Below, one piece after another: positions 6,066 through 13,724 of a stretch of DNA of 14,659 bases. Source of the DNA: JANNRA01 sp031401035 (GTDB lineage Bacteria > Desulfobacterota > Binatia > HRBIN30 > CADEER01); NCBI GenBank assembly GCA_031401035.1, contig JANNRA010000036.1, positions 1 to 14,659 of the forward strand. Reading direction: 5' to 3'. Numbering within the stretch: the stretch's first letter is position 1; the number at the start of each line of letters is the position of its first letter. The translations under genes and the position numbers were made by a program. Under the pieces are notes generated by a model. It was not told the DNA's origin and searched no databases. It saw nothing but the letters and a program-made list of their open reading frames with translations.

Positions 6066-7298
6066 ATGATCGAGTGGAGCGAGCAGCACCTGATGATCCA
6101 GGACATGGTGCGCAAGTTCATCGAGGCCGAGATCAAACCGCACCTGCACGAGCTCGAGCACGGCGACCTGCCGCCCTACGCCATCTTGCGCAAGATGCTG
6201 CAGACCTTCGGCATCGACGAAGTGGCGAAGCAGCGCTTCGCCAAGCAACTGGCGCGCGACAAGGCGAAGGGCGCCGGCGCCGCGGCGGCGCCGGCGGCGG
6301 AGAAGCACGACGGCGGCAACGATCCGGGCATGACCCTGATCCCGATCATCGAGTTGTGCCGCTACTGCCCGGGCATGGTGACGGCGATGGGCGTCAGCGT
6401 CGGTCTCACCGCCTCGGCGATCATGTCGAAGGGCACCGTGGCGCAGAAGGAGCGCTGGGCGCTACCGCTGCTGACGATGGAGACCATCGGCGCCTGGGCG
6501 ATCACCGAACCCGACTCCGGCTCGGACGCTTTCGGCGGCATGAAGGCGACGGCGCGGCGCGACGGCAACGGCGGCTACATCCTGAACGGCAACAAGACGT
6601 TCATCACCAACGGCCCGTATGCCGACACCATCGTCTTCATCTGCAAGCTCGATGACGGCGACACCGACAAGCGGCAGCGCAAGATCCTCAGCTTCATCCT
6701 CGACAAGGGGACGCCCGGCCTGGTCCAGTCCAAGCCGCTGCGCAAGATGGGGATGCACTCGTCGCCGACCGGCGAGCTGTTTCTCGAGGACGTGCGCGTC
6801 GCCAAGGATCGCCTGATCGGCGAGACCGAGGACGCGCCGGCGCGCTCGGGCGCCAAAGACACGTTCTCGATCGAGCGCAGCGGCGTCGCCGCGATGGCCC
6901 TCGGCATCGTCGAGGAGTGCCTGTCGCTGTGCATCAACTACGCCCGCACGCGCGTCGCCTTCGGCAAGCCGATCGGCGAGTTCCAGCTCATCCAGCTCAA
7001 GCTGGCGAAGATGGAAGTGGCGCGCATGAACATCCAGAACCTGGTCTTCCGCCAGATCGAGCTGTCGCAGCACGGCAAGAGCATGAGCTTCGCCGAGGCC
7101 TCGGCGGTGAAGCTGTACAGCGCCCAGGCCTGTATGGACGTCTGCCTCGAGTCGGTGCAGCTCTTCGGCGGCAACGGCTACATGGCCGAGTACCGCGTCG
7201 AGCAGCTCTGCCGCGACGCCAAGGTGCTGCAGATTTACGCCGGCACCGACGAGATCCAGGTCTCGGCGATCGCGCGCAGTCTCCTGGCGACGGCATGA
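6066..7298 (+). CDS. Acyl-CoA dehydrogenase (FAD flavoprotein)
   Basis: A 410-residue enzyme expected to insert an alpha,beta double bond into an acyl-CoA, passing electrons to an electron-transfer flavoprotein. Visible family elements are an N-terminal helical region, 'GAWAITEPDSGSDAFGGMKA', 'YILNGNKTFITNGPYADTIV', 'LRKMGMHSSPTGELFLEDVR', the helical 'ARTRVAFGKPIGEFQLIQLK', 'VQLFGGNGYMAEYRVEQLCR' and 'DAKVLQIYAGTDEIQ'. The position that is catalytic Glu in medium-chain enzymes (Y-E-G-T) is Ala392 here (Y-A-G-T). The base is more likely Glu270 in 'FSIERSGVAAMALG', as in isovaleryl- and long-chain acyl-CoA dehydrogenases; this is inferred from motif alignment. A Lys/Ala-rich insert ('KAKGAGAAAAPAAEKHDGGN', about residues 68-87) interrupts the N-terminal domain. 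ATG 6066 has GAGGAG 8 bases upstream. glnE follows after 44 bases on the same strand, possibly co-transcribed. Substrate chain length is unknown. Confidence 0.95.
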   Translation: MIEWSEQHLMIQDMVRKFIEAEIKPHLHELEHGDLPPYAILRKMLQTFGIDEVAKQRFAKQLARDKAKGAGAAAAPAAEKHDGGNDPGMTLIPIIELCRYCPGMVTAMGVSVGLTASAIMSKGTVAQKERWALPLLTMETIGAWAITEPDSGSDAFGGMKATARRDGNGGYILNGNKTFITNGPYADTIVFICKLDDGDTDKRQRKILSFILDKGTPGLVQSKPLRKMGMHSSPTGELFLEDVRVAKDRLIGETEDAPARSGAKDTFSIERSGVAAMALGIVEECLSLCINYARTRVAFGKPIGEFQLIQLKLAKMEVARMNIQNLVFRQIELSQHGKSMSFAEASAVKLYSAQACMDVCLESVQLFGGNGYMAEYRVEQLCRDAKVLQIYAGTDEIQVSAIARSLLATA

Positions 7299-7342
7299 GC
7301 GGGCGCGCGCCGCGCCGGCGGCGCTGAGGCGGCGGGGTCGCG

Positions 7343-10189
7343 ATGCCGTACGAGTCGGCGGCGGATCCCGAACGGGCGGCGGTGCTGGCGCCGGAGATCC
7401 TCGCCGCCGCCGGGCTCGACGACGCGGGCGCGACGCGCCTGGCGGTGACGCTCGCCGGCGCGGCGCCGTTCCTGGCGCCGGCGCTGATCCGCCATGCCGA
7501 CTGGCTCGGGCGTCTGGCGGCCGACGACCTCGATGCGCCGCGGACGGCGGCGGACTACGTCGCGCGCCTGCAGGCCGCCCTCGCCGACGTCGCCGATGAC
7601 GACAGTGCCGCGGCGCTGCGCCGCTTCAAGTATTTCGAGCTGGCGCGGCTGACGGTGCGCGACCTGTGGGCGGCGCCCGACGACGTCGACGCCACCGCGG
7701 CGGTGCTGGGCGAGCTGGCACACCTCGCCGACGCGCTGCTCGACGCGGCGCTGCGGCGTGCCCTGGCGCGCGTTGCCGCGCGCAGCGGCCTGCCGCGCTG
7801 GGCCGGCGCCGACGGCGGGCCCGCCGTGTCGCCGCGTTTCGTCGTGCTCGGCATGGGCAAGCTCGGTGGCGAGGAGCTCAACTACTCCTCCGACGTCGAC
7901 CTGGTCTACGTGCTCGAGAGGCTGCCGTGCGGCGACGGCCCGTCCGATCTCTCGCCGGATGAGTACTACGGCCGCGTCGCGCGCGAGTTCGCGGCGCTGG
8001 TGACGCGCGTCGACGCCGACGGCTTTCTCTACCGCATCGACCTCGACCTGCGCCCCGAGGGCCAGTCGGGGCCGCTGGTCGTCCCGAGCGACATGCTCGC
8101 CGACTACTACGACGTCTGGGCGGCGACCTGGGAGAAGGCCGCGTTCATGAAGGCCCGTTCGGTGGCCGGCGATCACGCCTTCGGCTGGCGCGTCATCCGC
8201 GCCCTCGACCCGATGATCTACCGCTCGAGCATGGACTACGCCGGCGTCGCTGCCATCCGCGCCATGAAGGACCGCGTCGAGCAGGAGGTCGAGCGCAGCG
8301 GCGGCGCCTTCAACGTCAAGGTCGGCAGCGGCGGCATCCGCGACGTCGAGTTCGTCGCCCAGGCCCTGCAGCTGCTGCACGGCGGCCGCATTCCCGACGT
8401 CCGCGAGCGCTCGACGCAGCGCGCGCTGGCGGCGCTGGCGCAGGTCGGCGTGCTGCCGGTTGAATCCGCCGACGCCCTGCGCCGCGCCTACGCGTTCCTG
8501 CGTCGCACCGAGAACCGCCTGCAGATGGTCGGCGAGCGGCAGACGCACCGCCTGCCGGAAGCGGCCGCCGACCTGACCCGACTCGCCCGCGCGCTCGGCT
8601 TCCGCGGCGCCGATGCGGCGGCGGGGTGCGCGGCGGCGCTCGAGGCGCACCGCCAGCGCATTCGCACCATCTTCGCCTCGCTGTTCGCGGTCGACGGGAC
8701 GCAGCGGCTGCTCGATCTCTTCCAGCGCAACGCGCCGCAGCTGCTCGCGCAACCGACCACGCGCGGCCTGGTCGAACAACTGGCGGGACAGTTCGCGGGC
8801 GCCATCGAGGCCTCGCCCGACGCAGAGCGGGCGCTCAACAACCTCGACCGCTTCATCCGCGGCGTCGGCTCGCGCAGCTTCTACTACGCCCTGCTGCTCG
8901 ACCGCCCCGAGCTGGTCACCCGCCTGGCGGCGCTGTTCGCGGCCTCGGAGTATCTGTCCGGCTATCTCGCCACGCATCCGCGTCTGATCGAGCCGATCTT
9001 CAGCGATCCCACCGTGCTGCTGCTGCCGCGCGCCGCCCTGCGCGCGGCGCTGGCGCGCCTGCGCGCCGACCAGGCGGCGGAGGGGGGCGGCGAGGCGTCC
9101 GAGGGCGACCTCGACGCGTTGCGCCTGTTCCACCACCGCGAGCTGGTCAATATCGGCCTGCTCGATCTGGCCGACAAGATCACCCCGACCGAGGCCGAGA
9201 CCGGTCTCACCGAACTGGCCGAGGTGTGCGTTGAAGCCGGCCTCGACGTCGCGACACGCGAACTGACGCGGCGCGGACCGACGCCGGCCGCCGCCGCCGC
9301 GGGCGAGTTCCTCGTCGTCGGTATGGGTAAGCTCGCCAGCCGCGAGCTGACCTACGGCAGCGACCTCGATGTGATCTTCCTCTACGACGCGCCCGGCGCC
9401 GACGACGTCGGCATGCTGGAGGCGCAGGAACACTCCGCGCGCCTGGCGCAGAAGCTGATCTGGGCCCTGCAGACACGCACCCGCGAGGGCGCCTGCTACC
9501 AGATCGACGCGCGCCTGCGGCCGTCGGGCAACCAGGGCATGTTGGTCGCTTCGCTGGCGGGCTTCGCGCAGTACCACGCTGCCGGCGCCCAGGTGTGGGA
9601 ACGGCAGGCGCTGCTGCGCGCCCGCCCCATCGCCGGCGGTGGGCACCTGGCGGCGGGGTTCGACGCCTGCCGACTCGATATCCTGCGCCGTCCGTTGCCG
9701 GCCGACGCGGCGGCCGAGATCCACCGCGTGCGCCGGCGCATGGAGGCGGAGCTGGCGCACGAGGGCGAGCGCAGGCGCGACTTCAAGCTCGGCCGCGGCG
9801 GCATCCTCGACATCGAGAGCGTCGTGCAGTCCCTGCAACTGCGCCACGGCGCGGCCCACGTCGAGCTCTTCGCGGTGGCGCCGATCGCCGTGCACATCGA
9901 GCGGCTGGCACAGCTCGACCTTCTCGCGCCGGCCGACGCGGCGACGCTGGCGCAGGGCTGGACGTTCCTGCAGCGGCTGTCGAGTCGGCTGCGAGTCGTC
10001 GAGAATCGCTCCATGTCGGATCTCGACGAGGAGCGCGGGGACCTCGAGGGCCTGGCGCTGCGCCTGGGGTACGCCGCCTCGCAGCGCGCCGGCGGGGCGC
10101 GCCGCGCCCTGCTCGACGACTACCGCCGCCACACCGCGGCGATCCGCGCCGTGTACGACCGGGTGTTGAGCGTTTCCTCTCCCGCATGA
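7343..10189 (+). CDS. glnE: Bifunctional glutamine synthetase adenylyltransferase / adenylyl-removing enzyme
   Basis: A 948-residue protein, the normal size for GlnE (E. coli about 946). It switches glutamine synthetase off by adding AMP and on by removing it, in response to PII (nitrogen) signals. Two nucleotidyltransferase domains are visible. The N-terminal deadenylylase has 'GMGKLGGEELNYSSDVDL' with likely metal ligands Asp184 and Asp186. The C-terminal adenylylase has 'GMGKLASRELTYGSDLDVIF' with Asp674 and Asp676. Each is followed by its family helical region ('DLDLRPEGQSGPLV' and 'VGSGGIRDVEF' in the first; 'IDARLRPSGNQGMLV' and 'LGRGGILDIESVVQSLQLR' in the second). No glnA or glnB is in the window. 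The last three codons (Ser-Pro-Ala) and the TGA stop lie inside a family 2 repeat, so the native C-terminus may have been trimmed or extended by repeat insertion. It likely follows the acyl-CoA dehydrogenase in one transcript. Confidence 0.97.
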   Translation: MPYESAADPERAAVLAPEILAAAGLDDAGATRLAVTLAGAAPFLAPALIRHADWLGRLAADDLDAPRTAADYVARLQAALADVADDDSAAALRRFKYFELARLTVRDLWAAPDDVDATAAVLGELAHLADALLDAALRRALARVAARSGLPRWAGADGGPAVSPRFVVLGMGKLGGEELNYSSDVDLVYVLERLPCGDGPSDLSPDEYYGRVAREFAALVTRVDADGFLYRIDLDLRPEGQSGPLVVPSDMLADYYDVWAATWEKAAFMKARSVAGDHAFGWRVIRALDPMIYRSSMDYAGVAAIRAMKDRVEQEVERSGGAFNVKVGSGGIRDVEFVAQALQLLHGGRIPDVRERSTQRALAALAQVGVLPVESADALRRAYAFLRRTENRLQMVGERQTHRLPEAAADLTRLARALGFRGADAAAGCAAALEAHRQRIRTIFASLFAVDGTQRLLDLFQRNAPQLLAQPTTRGLVEQLAGQFAGAIEASPDAERALNNLDRFIRGVGSRSFYYALLLDRPELVTRLAALFAASEYLSGYLATHPRLIEPIFSDPTVLLLPRAALRAALARLRADQAAEGGGEASEGDLDALRLFHHRELVNIGLLDLADKITPTEAETGLTELAEVCVEAGLDVATRELTRRGPTPAAAAAGEFLVVGMGKLASRELTYGSDLDVIFLYDAPGADDVGMLEAQEHSARLAQKLIWALQTRTREGACYQIDARLRPSGNQGMLVASLAGFAQYHAAGAQVWERQALLRARPIAGGGHLAAGFDACRLDILRRPLPADAAAEIHRVRRRMEAELAHEGERRRDFKLGRGGILDIESVVQSLQLRHGAAHVELFAVAPIAVHIERLAQLDLLAPADAATLAQGWTFLQRLSSRLRVVENRSMSDLDEERGDLEGLALRLGYAASQRAGGARRALLDDYRRHTAAIRAVYDRVLSVSSPA

Positions 10190-10209
10190 CCTGAGGGGGC
10201 GTCGGGAGA
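10176..10209. repeat. Degenerate family 2 palindrome overlapping the glnE stop codon
   Basis: 'CCTCTCCCGCATGAC' (10176-10190) is identical to the start of hairpin A at 3665-3679. The partner arm is degraded: TCTCCCG (10178-10184) can pair with CGGGAGA (10203-10209) across an 18-base loop. The glnE stop TGA (10187-10189) is inside the repeat. It may serve as a 3' structure for the glnE transcript. Confidence 0.65.
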
Positions 10210-10218
10210 AGCACGGGC

Positions 10219-10301
10219 TGGAGGGCGGCGCCCCGTCGGCGCCTGTTGGAGCGGACGCGCGCGGTGTCGCGCAACAGGCGCCGACGGCGCGGCGCCCTCC
10301 A
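10219..10301. repeat. Large palindrome, dispersed family 1, full-length copy
   Basis: The arms 10219-10248 and 10272-10301 are reverse complements at 28 of 30 positions, with a 23-base loop. The left arm begins TGGAGGGCGGCGCC and ends GGCGCCTGTTG; the right arm begins CAACAGGCGCCGACGG and ends GGCGCCCTCCA. The left arm matches the copy at 14591-14620 at 29 of 30 bases. It lies between the convergent 3' ends of glnE and the glycosyltransferase, so it could also act as a two-way terminator or mRNA-protecting hairpin. Confidence 0.92.
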
Positions 10302-10328
10302 CGCGACCGCAACGCGGCCATGGGTTCG

Positions 10329-11075
10329 CTACACGTAGCGCCCGGCCGCGCGCTGGCGGCGCACGCGCCAGACTTCGCCGAGTACCTCGACGTAGGCTCC
10401 GGCCGGCACCGTGCTGGCGTGGTGGTTGCGCCAGACGATCGGCACTTCCTTGACCTTGAATCCGCGGCAGCGCGCCGCCACCAGCAGTTCGACGTCGAAG
10501 CCCCAGCGGTCGATGGTCAGGCGCGGCAGGAGGTCCTCGATGCTGCGCGCGGTGAAGGCCTTGAAACCGGCCTGGGTGTCGGCGATGCCGGGCACGGCGA
10601 GCAGGCGGATGATCAGGTTGCCGACGCGGCCGCCGAACTCTTTGTACCACGGCTGGCGGATGACCACGTCCGCGCCGGCGATGTCGCGCGAGCCGATGAC
10701 GACATCGTAGCCCTCGGCGAAGAACGGCCAGAAGCGTTCGAGGTGGTCGAGCGTGGTCGAGTTGTCGGCGTCCATGAAGACCCGATAGGCGCCAACGGCC
10801 TCCGCCATGCCGAGGCGCACGGTGGCTCCTTTGCCGTGATTGCGTCCGTCGGCGTGGGCGACGACACGCAGCGGCACGGCCGGCGCGGCGGGCCACTCGC
10901 GCGCGACGCGCGCCGTGTCGTCGCGCGAGCCGTCGTCGACCACCAGCACTTCGGCGCGATACTCCTGCCGTGCGAGGTAGCTCAGCACCGCCGCCAGGGT
11001 GCCCGGCAAGCGCCCCGCTTCGTTGTACGCGGGGATGATGACGGAGAGGTGGACGCCGGCGCCGGTCATCGCCAT
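10329..11075 (-). CDS. Family 2 glycosyltransferase, dolichyl/polyprenyl-phosphate glucosyltransferase-like
   Basis: A 248-residue GT-A fold enzyme, expected to transfer a sugar from a nucleotide-sugar donor to a lipid phosphate at the inner face of the membrane. Motifs in order are 'SVIIPAYNEAGRLPGTL' (11-27), 'VLVVDDGSRDDT' (43-54), 'GRNHGKGATVRLGM' (77-90), the metal-binding 'MDADNSTT' (101-108), 'VVIGSRDIAGA', 'DTQAGFKAFTA' and 'WGFDVELLVAARCRGFKVKE'. This order, with GFK-F and WGFD-E, matches the Alg5/DPG-synthase branch of GT2. No membrane segments are seen, so it is probably a peripheral protein. The frame is open upstream into the next gene. I chose ATG 11075 because it lies 5 bases after the thioesterase stop (TGA then ATG), which suggests coupled translation; no good ribosome binding site is visible. 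ATG 11069 is an alternative. Confidence 0.9.
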   Translation of the reverse strand: MAMTGAGVHLSVIIPAYNEAGRLPGTLAAVLSYLARQEYRAEVLVVDDGSRDDTARVAREWPAAPAVPLRVVAHADGRNHGKGATVRLGMAEAVGAYRVFMDADNSTTLDHLERFWPFFAEGYDVVIGSRDIAGADVVIRQPWYKEFGGRVGNLIIRLLAVPGIADTQAGFKAFTARSIEDLLPRLTIDRWGFDVELLVAARCRGFKVKEVPIVWRNHHASTVPAGAYVEVLGEVWRVRRQRAAGRYV

Positions 11076-11080
11076 CGGCG

Positions 11081-11950
11081 TCAGGCGCGCGTCGGCGACG
11101 CGTCGGCGACGCGTCGCAGCAGCATCATCTGTGTCGCGTACGCGACCAGGGTGCCGCGGTCGTCCCAGATCTCCACGTCGGCCGTCGCCGACCCGGCACG
11201 GGCGCGGCGCGCATGCACGGCGGTGAGCAGCCACTCCGCGCTGGTGTCCTCGAGGAAGTGGACGGTGAGATCGAGGCTGGGCGCGAAGAACGGTTCGTGC
11301 TCGGGGCCGAGCTTCTGGATCAGCGCCGGCGGCATGGTGTCGGCGATCGGCGGCAGCGCCAGCGGATCGAGGCGCCCATCGTCGAGGCGCTGCGGCGTCT
11401 TGTAGCGGAACCAGCGCGCGATGCGCGCCGGGCCGGCCGGCCAGTCCTTACGCCACCACATGTGCCCCTGCGCCAGGCGGGTGTCGAAGTTCGCGAAGAA
11501 GGGGGGCGGCTGGTGGCCGCCGATGAGCGTGGCGTTTTCGAGCGACGGGCACTGGTCGGGCGGCGGCACGGCCGGCGGCGCGGTGTCGATGACGTCGACG
11601 CCGGGACGGTCGCGCGCGAAGGTGGCGCTCACTTCCAGGCCGGGGCCGGGCACGCTGGTCGAGGACAGTTGGGCGCGCAGCTGCGCCGCCACGCCGCCGT
11701 GGCGCAGCACCTCGACGCGGATCTCGAGCGGACCGGCCGGCACCGGCGAACAGAAGTGGGTATTGGCCGACAGCGGCCGCAGTCCGGGGTCGGCCAGCTC
11801 CTGCTGCATGGCGCGCATCGCCACCGTCATGAGCGCGCCGCCCGAGGGCGTGCGGAAGTCCCACGCATTGGACAACGCAGCCGTGTACCAACCAGGGGCG
11901 ACGGCCAGCTTGGTCACCGCCGTGTCGCGGGCGAGGTCAGCCGGGTGCAT
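11081..11950 (-). CDS. Acyl-CoA thioesterase-like protein (double hotdog, TesB-type)
   Basis: A 289-residue protein resembling double-hotdog acyl-CoA thioesterases, which would release free acids from acyl-CoA in the cytoplasm. The first half has 'WDFRTPSGGALMTVAMRAMQ' and 'LSANTHFCSPVPAGPLEIRV', the hotdog helix and following strands. The second half has 'PPIADTMPPALIQKLGP', 'PSLDLTVHFLEDTSAEWLL' and 'VEIWDDRGTLVAYATQMMLL'. A Pro-rich stretch ('APPAVPPPDQCPSLENAT') joins the halves. Substrate and active residues cannot be assigned with confidence. ATG 11950 begins 'MHPADLARDT'; a longer open frame to 12049 has no family features. The gene overlaps nothing and ends 5 bases before the glycosyltransferase start, making a two-gene unit. 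The last codons ('VADASPTRA') lie in an 11-base tandem duplication whose length is not a multiple of three. Confidence 0.85.
   Translation of the reverse strand: MHPADLARDTAVTKLAVAPGWYTAALSNAWDFRTPSGGALMTVAMRAMQQELADPGLRPLSANTHFCSPVPAGPLEIRVEVLRHGGVAAQLRAQLSSTSVPGPGLEVSATFARDRPGVDVIDTAPPAVPPPDQCPSLENATLIGGHQPPPFFANFDTRLAQGHMWWRKDWPAGPARIARWFRYKTPQRLDDGRLDPLALPPIADTMPPALIQKLGPEHEPFFAPSLDLTVHFLEDTSAEWLLTAVHARRARAGSATADVEIWDDRGTLVAYATQMMLLRRVADASPTRA
11089..11110. repeat. 11-base tandem duplication at the thioesterase 3' end
   Basis: GCGTCGGCGAC occurs twice in perfect tandem (11089-11099, 11100-11110), followed by a partial third copy, GCGTCG. It lies within the last codons of the thioesterase, just upstream of the glycosyltransferase start. 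Confidence 0.8.
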
Positions 11951-12069
11951 GAAGTCGTCTTCTCTAGCCCGCCGCCCGCACCAGGTCCACGCGGGGCGGC
12001 ACTGAAGATTTTCCGTGGCGCGATGCCGCAAGACGGCGTATTTCCGCATCGGTGGAAGTGGAGGTGGTG

Positions 12070-12261
12070 ATGGCGGCGAACGTGGATACCAACCGTGTCA
12101 TCGACGAGCTCGAAGCGGTGCTGAGCGCCGGCGTCGAGCCGCATCGGTGCATAGAGGCGATGGACATCCTGGGCCGCTGGCAGTGGGACCGCGATCTCGA
12201 CGACCGCTCGCGCCAACGCTCGAGCAAGCTGGTGCGCATCTTCGCCGGGCGATTGGACTAG
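12070..12261 (+). CDS. Small hypothetical protein, 63 residues
   Basis: I do not recognise this family. The protein is short, soluble and charged, and looks fully helical: 'NRVIDELEAVLSAGVEPHRC' then 'IEAMDILGRWQWDRDLDDRS' and 'RQRSSKLVRIFAGRLD'. It has a balanced residue composition unlike the Arg/Ala/Pro-rich spurious frames around it. ATG 12070 has GGAGG at 12060-12064 with a 5-base spacer, a good ribosome binding site for this window. An in-frame GTG at 12052 would run through that site and is less likely. It is divergent from the thioesterase (119-base gap) and convergent with the nucleotidyltransferase gene (26 bases between stop codons). Function unknown. Confidence 0.6.
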   Translation: MAANVDTNRVIDELEAVLSAGVEPHRCIEAMDILGRWQWDRDLDDRSRQRSSKLVRIFAGRLD

Positions 12262-12266
12262 CGCCG

Positions 12267-12287
12267 CCCGCGCCGCGCTGGCGCGGG
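12267..12287. terminator. Hairpin between two convergent stop codons
   Basis: CCCGCGCC (12267-12274), loop GCGCT, GGCGCGGG (12280-12287): a perfect 8-bp all-GC stem that fills the gap between the stop of the small gene (12259-12261) and the stop of the nucleotidyltransferase gene (12288-12290). There is no T-run on either side. A two-way transcription-end role is inferred from position. Confidence 0.5.
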
Positions 12288-13616
12288 TCAGGGTGGCGGG
12301 TCGCCGGGCGGATAGCGCTCGCCAACCCACGCCACCGCCTCCTCGCGCGTGCGCAGCTCGCCTTCGAGTTGGCGGTCCTGCACGGCGGTGAGGATCTTGC
12401 CAAACAGCGGGCCGCGCGGGTAGCCGAGCTCGAGCAGGTCCTGGCCGCGCAGGAGCGGCGCGGGCAGGCGCGGCTCATCGGCGAGTTCCGCTTGGGCGCG
12501 ACGGCAGAAGTCGTAGGCGGTGAGGTCGCCGCTCGCCGCCAGGGTGTCGATGCGCGCCAGTTCGAGCAGCTCGTCGATCCCCTCCTCGGCGAGGAAGCGA
12601 CGCAACGTGCTGCGCCGCATGCGCGGGGCGCTGACCAGGCGCAGGTGGTAGCGGACCAGGTAGTCGACGCGCTCCCAGGTCTCGCGGCTACGGCGCAGGC
12701 GTTGGCAGATGTCGACCGCCTTGACGGCGCCGACCTCCGGGTGGCCGTAGAACGTGATGCGGCCGTCGTCGCGCCGTTGCGCGCAGTCGCGCTTGGCGAC
12801 GTCGTGCAAGAGCGCGCCCAGCGCCAGGGCCTCGCTCGGGTCGCGCAGCTGGGCCAGCAGCAGCAGCGTGTGGGTGAAGACGTCGCCCTCCGGGTGGTGA
12901 TCGGGCGACTGCTCGACGCCGTGCATCGCCGCCACCTCCGGCAGCACGTGTGCGAGCAGGCCCGACGCGTCGAGCAGCTCGAAGCCGCGCCGCGCGTTGC
13001 CCTCGCGCAGGATGCGGACGATCTCGTCGCCGATACGCTCCCAGGCGATGCCGGCAATGGCGGCGGCGTGGGTGCGGATGGCGGCGAAGGTGGCCGGTTC
13101 GATCGTGTAGCCGAGGCGCGCCGCCAGGCGTACGGCGCGCAGCATGCGCAGGTAGTCCTCGCCGATGCGGGCGGCGGGATCGCCGATGGCGCGGATGATG
13201 CCGGCGGCGAGATCGGCCTGGCCGCCGACGTAGTCCAGGACGACGCCGCTGTCGGGATCGCGAAACATGCCGTTGACGGTGAAGTCACGGCGTTGCGCGT
13301 CCTCTTGCGGCGTCGCCGGGCGCACGCTCACCGGACGGCGGCCGTCGCGGTACTCGGCGTCGGCGCGGAAGCTCGCCACCTCGATCGGGTGGCCGTCGAC
13401 GACGACCAGGACGACGCCGAACTGGGCGCCGACCGGCACGGTGCGCGGGAAGAGCGCCTGCACGGCGACGGCGGTGGCGTCGGTGGCGATGTCGAAGTCG
13501 CTCGGTGTCTCGCCGCGCAGGGCGTCGCGCACGCAGCCGCCGGCGAAGAGTGCCTGGTAGCCGGCGCCGCGCAGGGCGGCGACGACCCGGCGCGCGGCCT
13601 TCTCGGCGGGGCTCAT
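12288..13616 (-). CDS. cca: CCA tRNA nucleotidyltransferase / poly(A) polymerase family protein with HD domain
   Basis: A 442-residue class II nucleotidyltransferase that would add CCA to tRNA 3' ends or tail RNA. The head has 'GGCVRDALRG' (26-35), the catalytic 'SDFDIATDA' with Asp40 and Asp42, 'RRDFTVNGMF' (109-118) for ribose selection and 'EDYLRMLRAVRLAARLG' (153-169). A phosphohydrolase-type HD region follows, with 'HHPEGDVFTHT' (240-250) and 'ALLHDVAKRD' (HD at 271-272), as in bacterial CCA enzymes that also have an HD domain. CCA addition versus poly(A) addition cannot be separated with certainty by eye. The HD domain and overall length favour the tRNA enzyme. ATG 13616 begins 'MSPAEKAARRVVAALRGAGY', the usual first helix, so the start is well placed. 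It converges on the small hypothetical gene; no co-directional neighbour adjoins it in the window. Confidence 0.92.
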   Translation of the reverse strand: MSPAEKAARRVVAALRGAGYQALFAGGCVRDALRGETPSDFDIATDATAVAVQALFPRTVPVGAQFGVVLVVVDGHPIEVASFRADAEYRDGRRPVSVRPATPQEDAQRRDFTVNGMFRDPDSGVVLDYVGGQADLAAGIIRAIGDPAARIGEDYLRMLRAVRLAARLGYTIEPATFAAIRTHAAAIAGIAWERIGDEIVRILREGNARRGFELLDASGLLAHVLPEVAAMHGVEQSPDHHPEGDVFTHTLLLLAQLRDPSEALALGALLHDVAKRDCAQRRDDGRITFYGHPEVGAVKAVDICQRLRRSRETWERVDYLVRYHLRLVSAPRMRRSTLRRFLAEEGIDELLELARIDTLAASGDLTAYDFCRRAQAELADEPRLPAPLLRGQDLLELGYPRGPLFGKILTAVQDRQLEGELRTREEAVAWVGERYPPGDPPP

Positions 13617-13724
13617 GACGCGCCCCCGGCGGCGAGCAGGTGTACCGCGGCAAGGGCCGCGCTCGAATGAGTGAGCCAGCGTCCCACGCCGCCCGGATAG
13701 GGCGAGCCGCCGGCGGCTGTCAAT

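Noticed and set aside
7235..10321. A 1028-codon open frame on the minus strand opposite glnE
   Set aside because: It mirrors glnE, which has full catalytic motifs. The minus translation is Arg/Gln/Val/Ala/Asp-rich with no family features, a typical effect of high GC.
11951..12069. Regulatory hairpin in the thioesterase / small-gene gap
   Set aside because: GCCGCCCGC (near 11970) pairs only imperfectly with GCGGGGCGGC (near 12000). At this GC content such pairings arise by chance.
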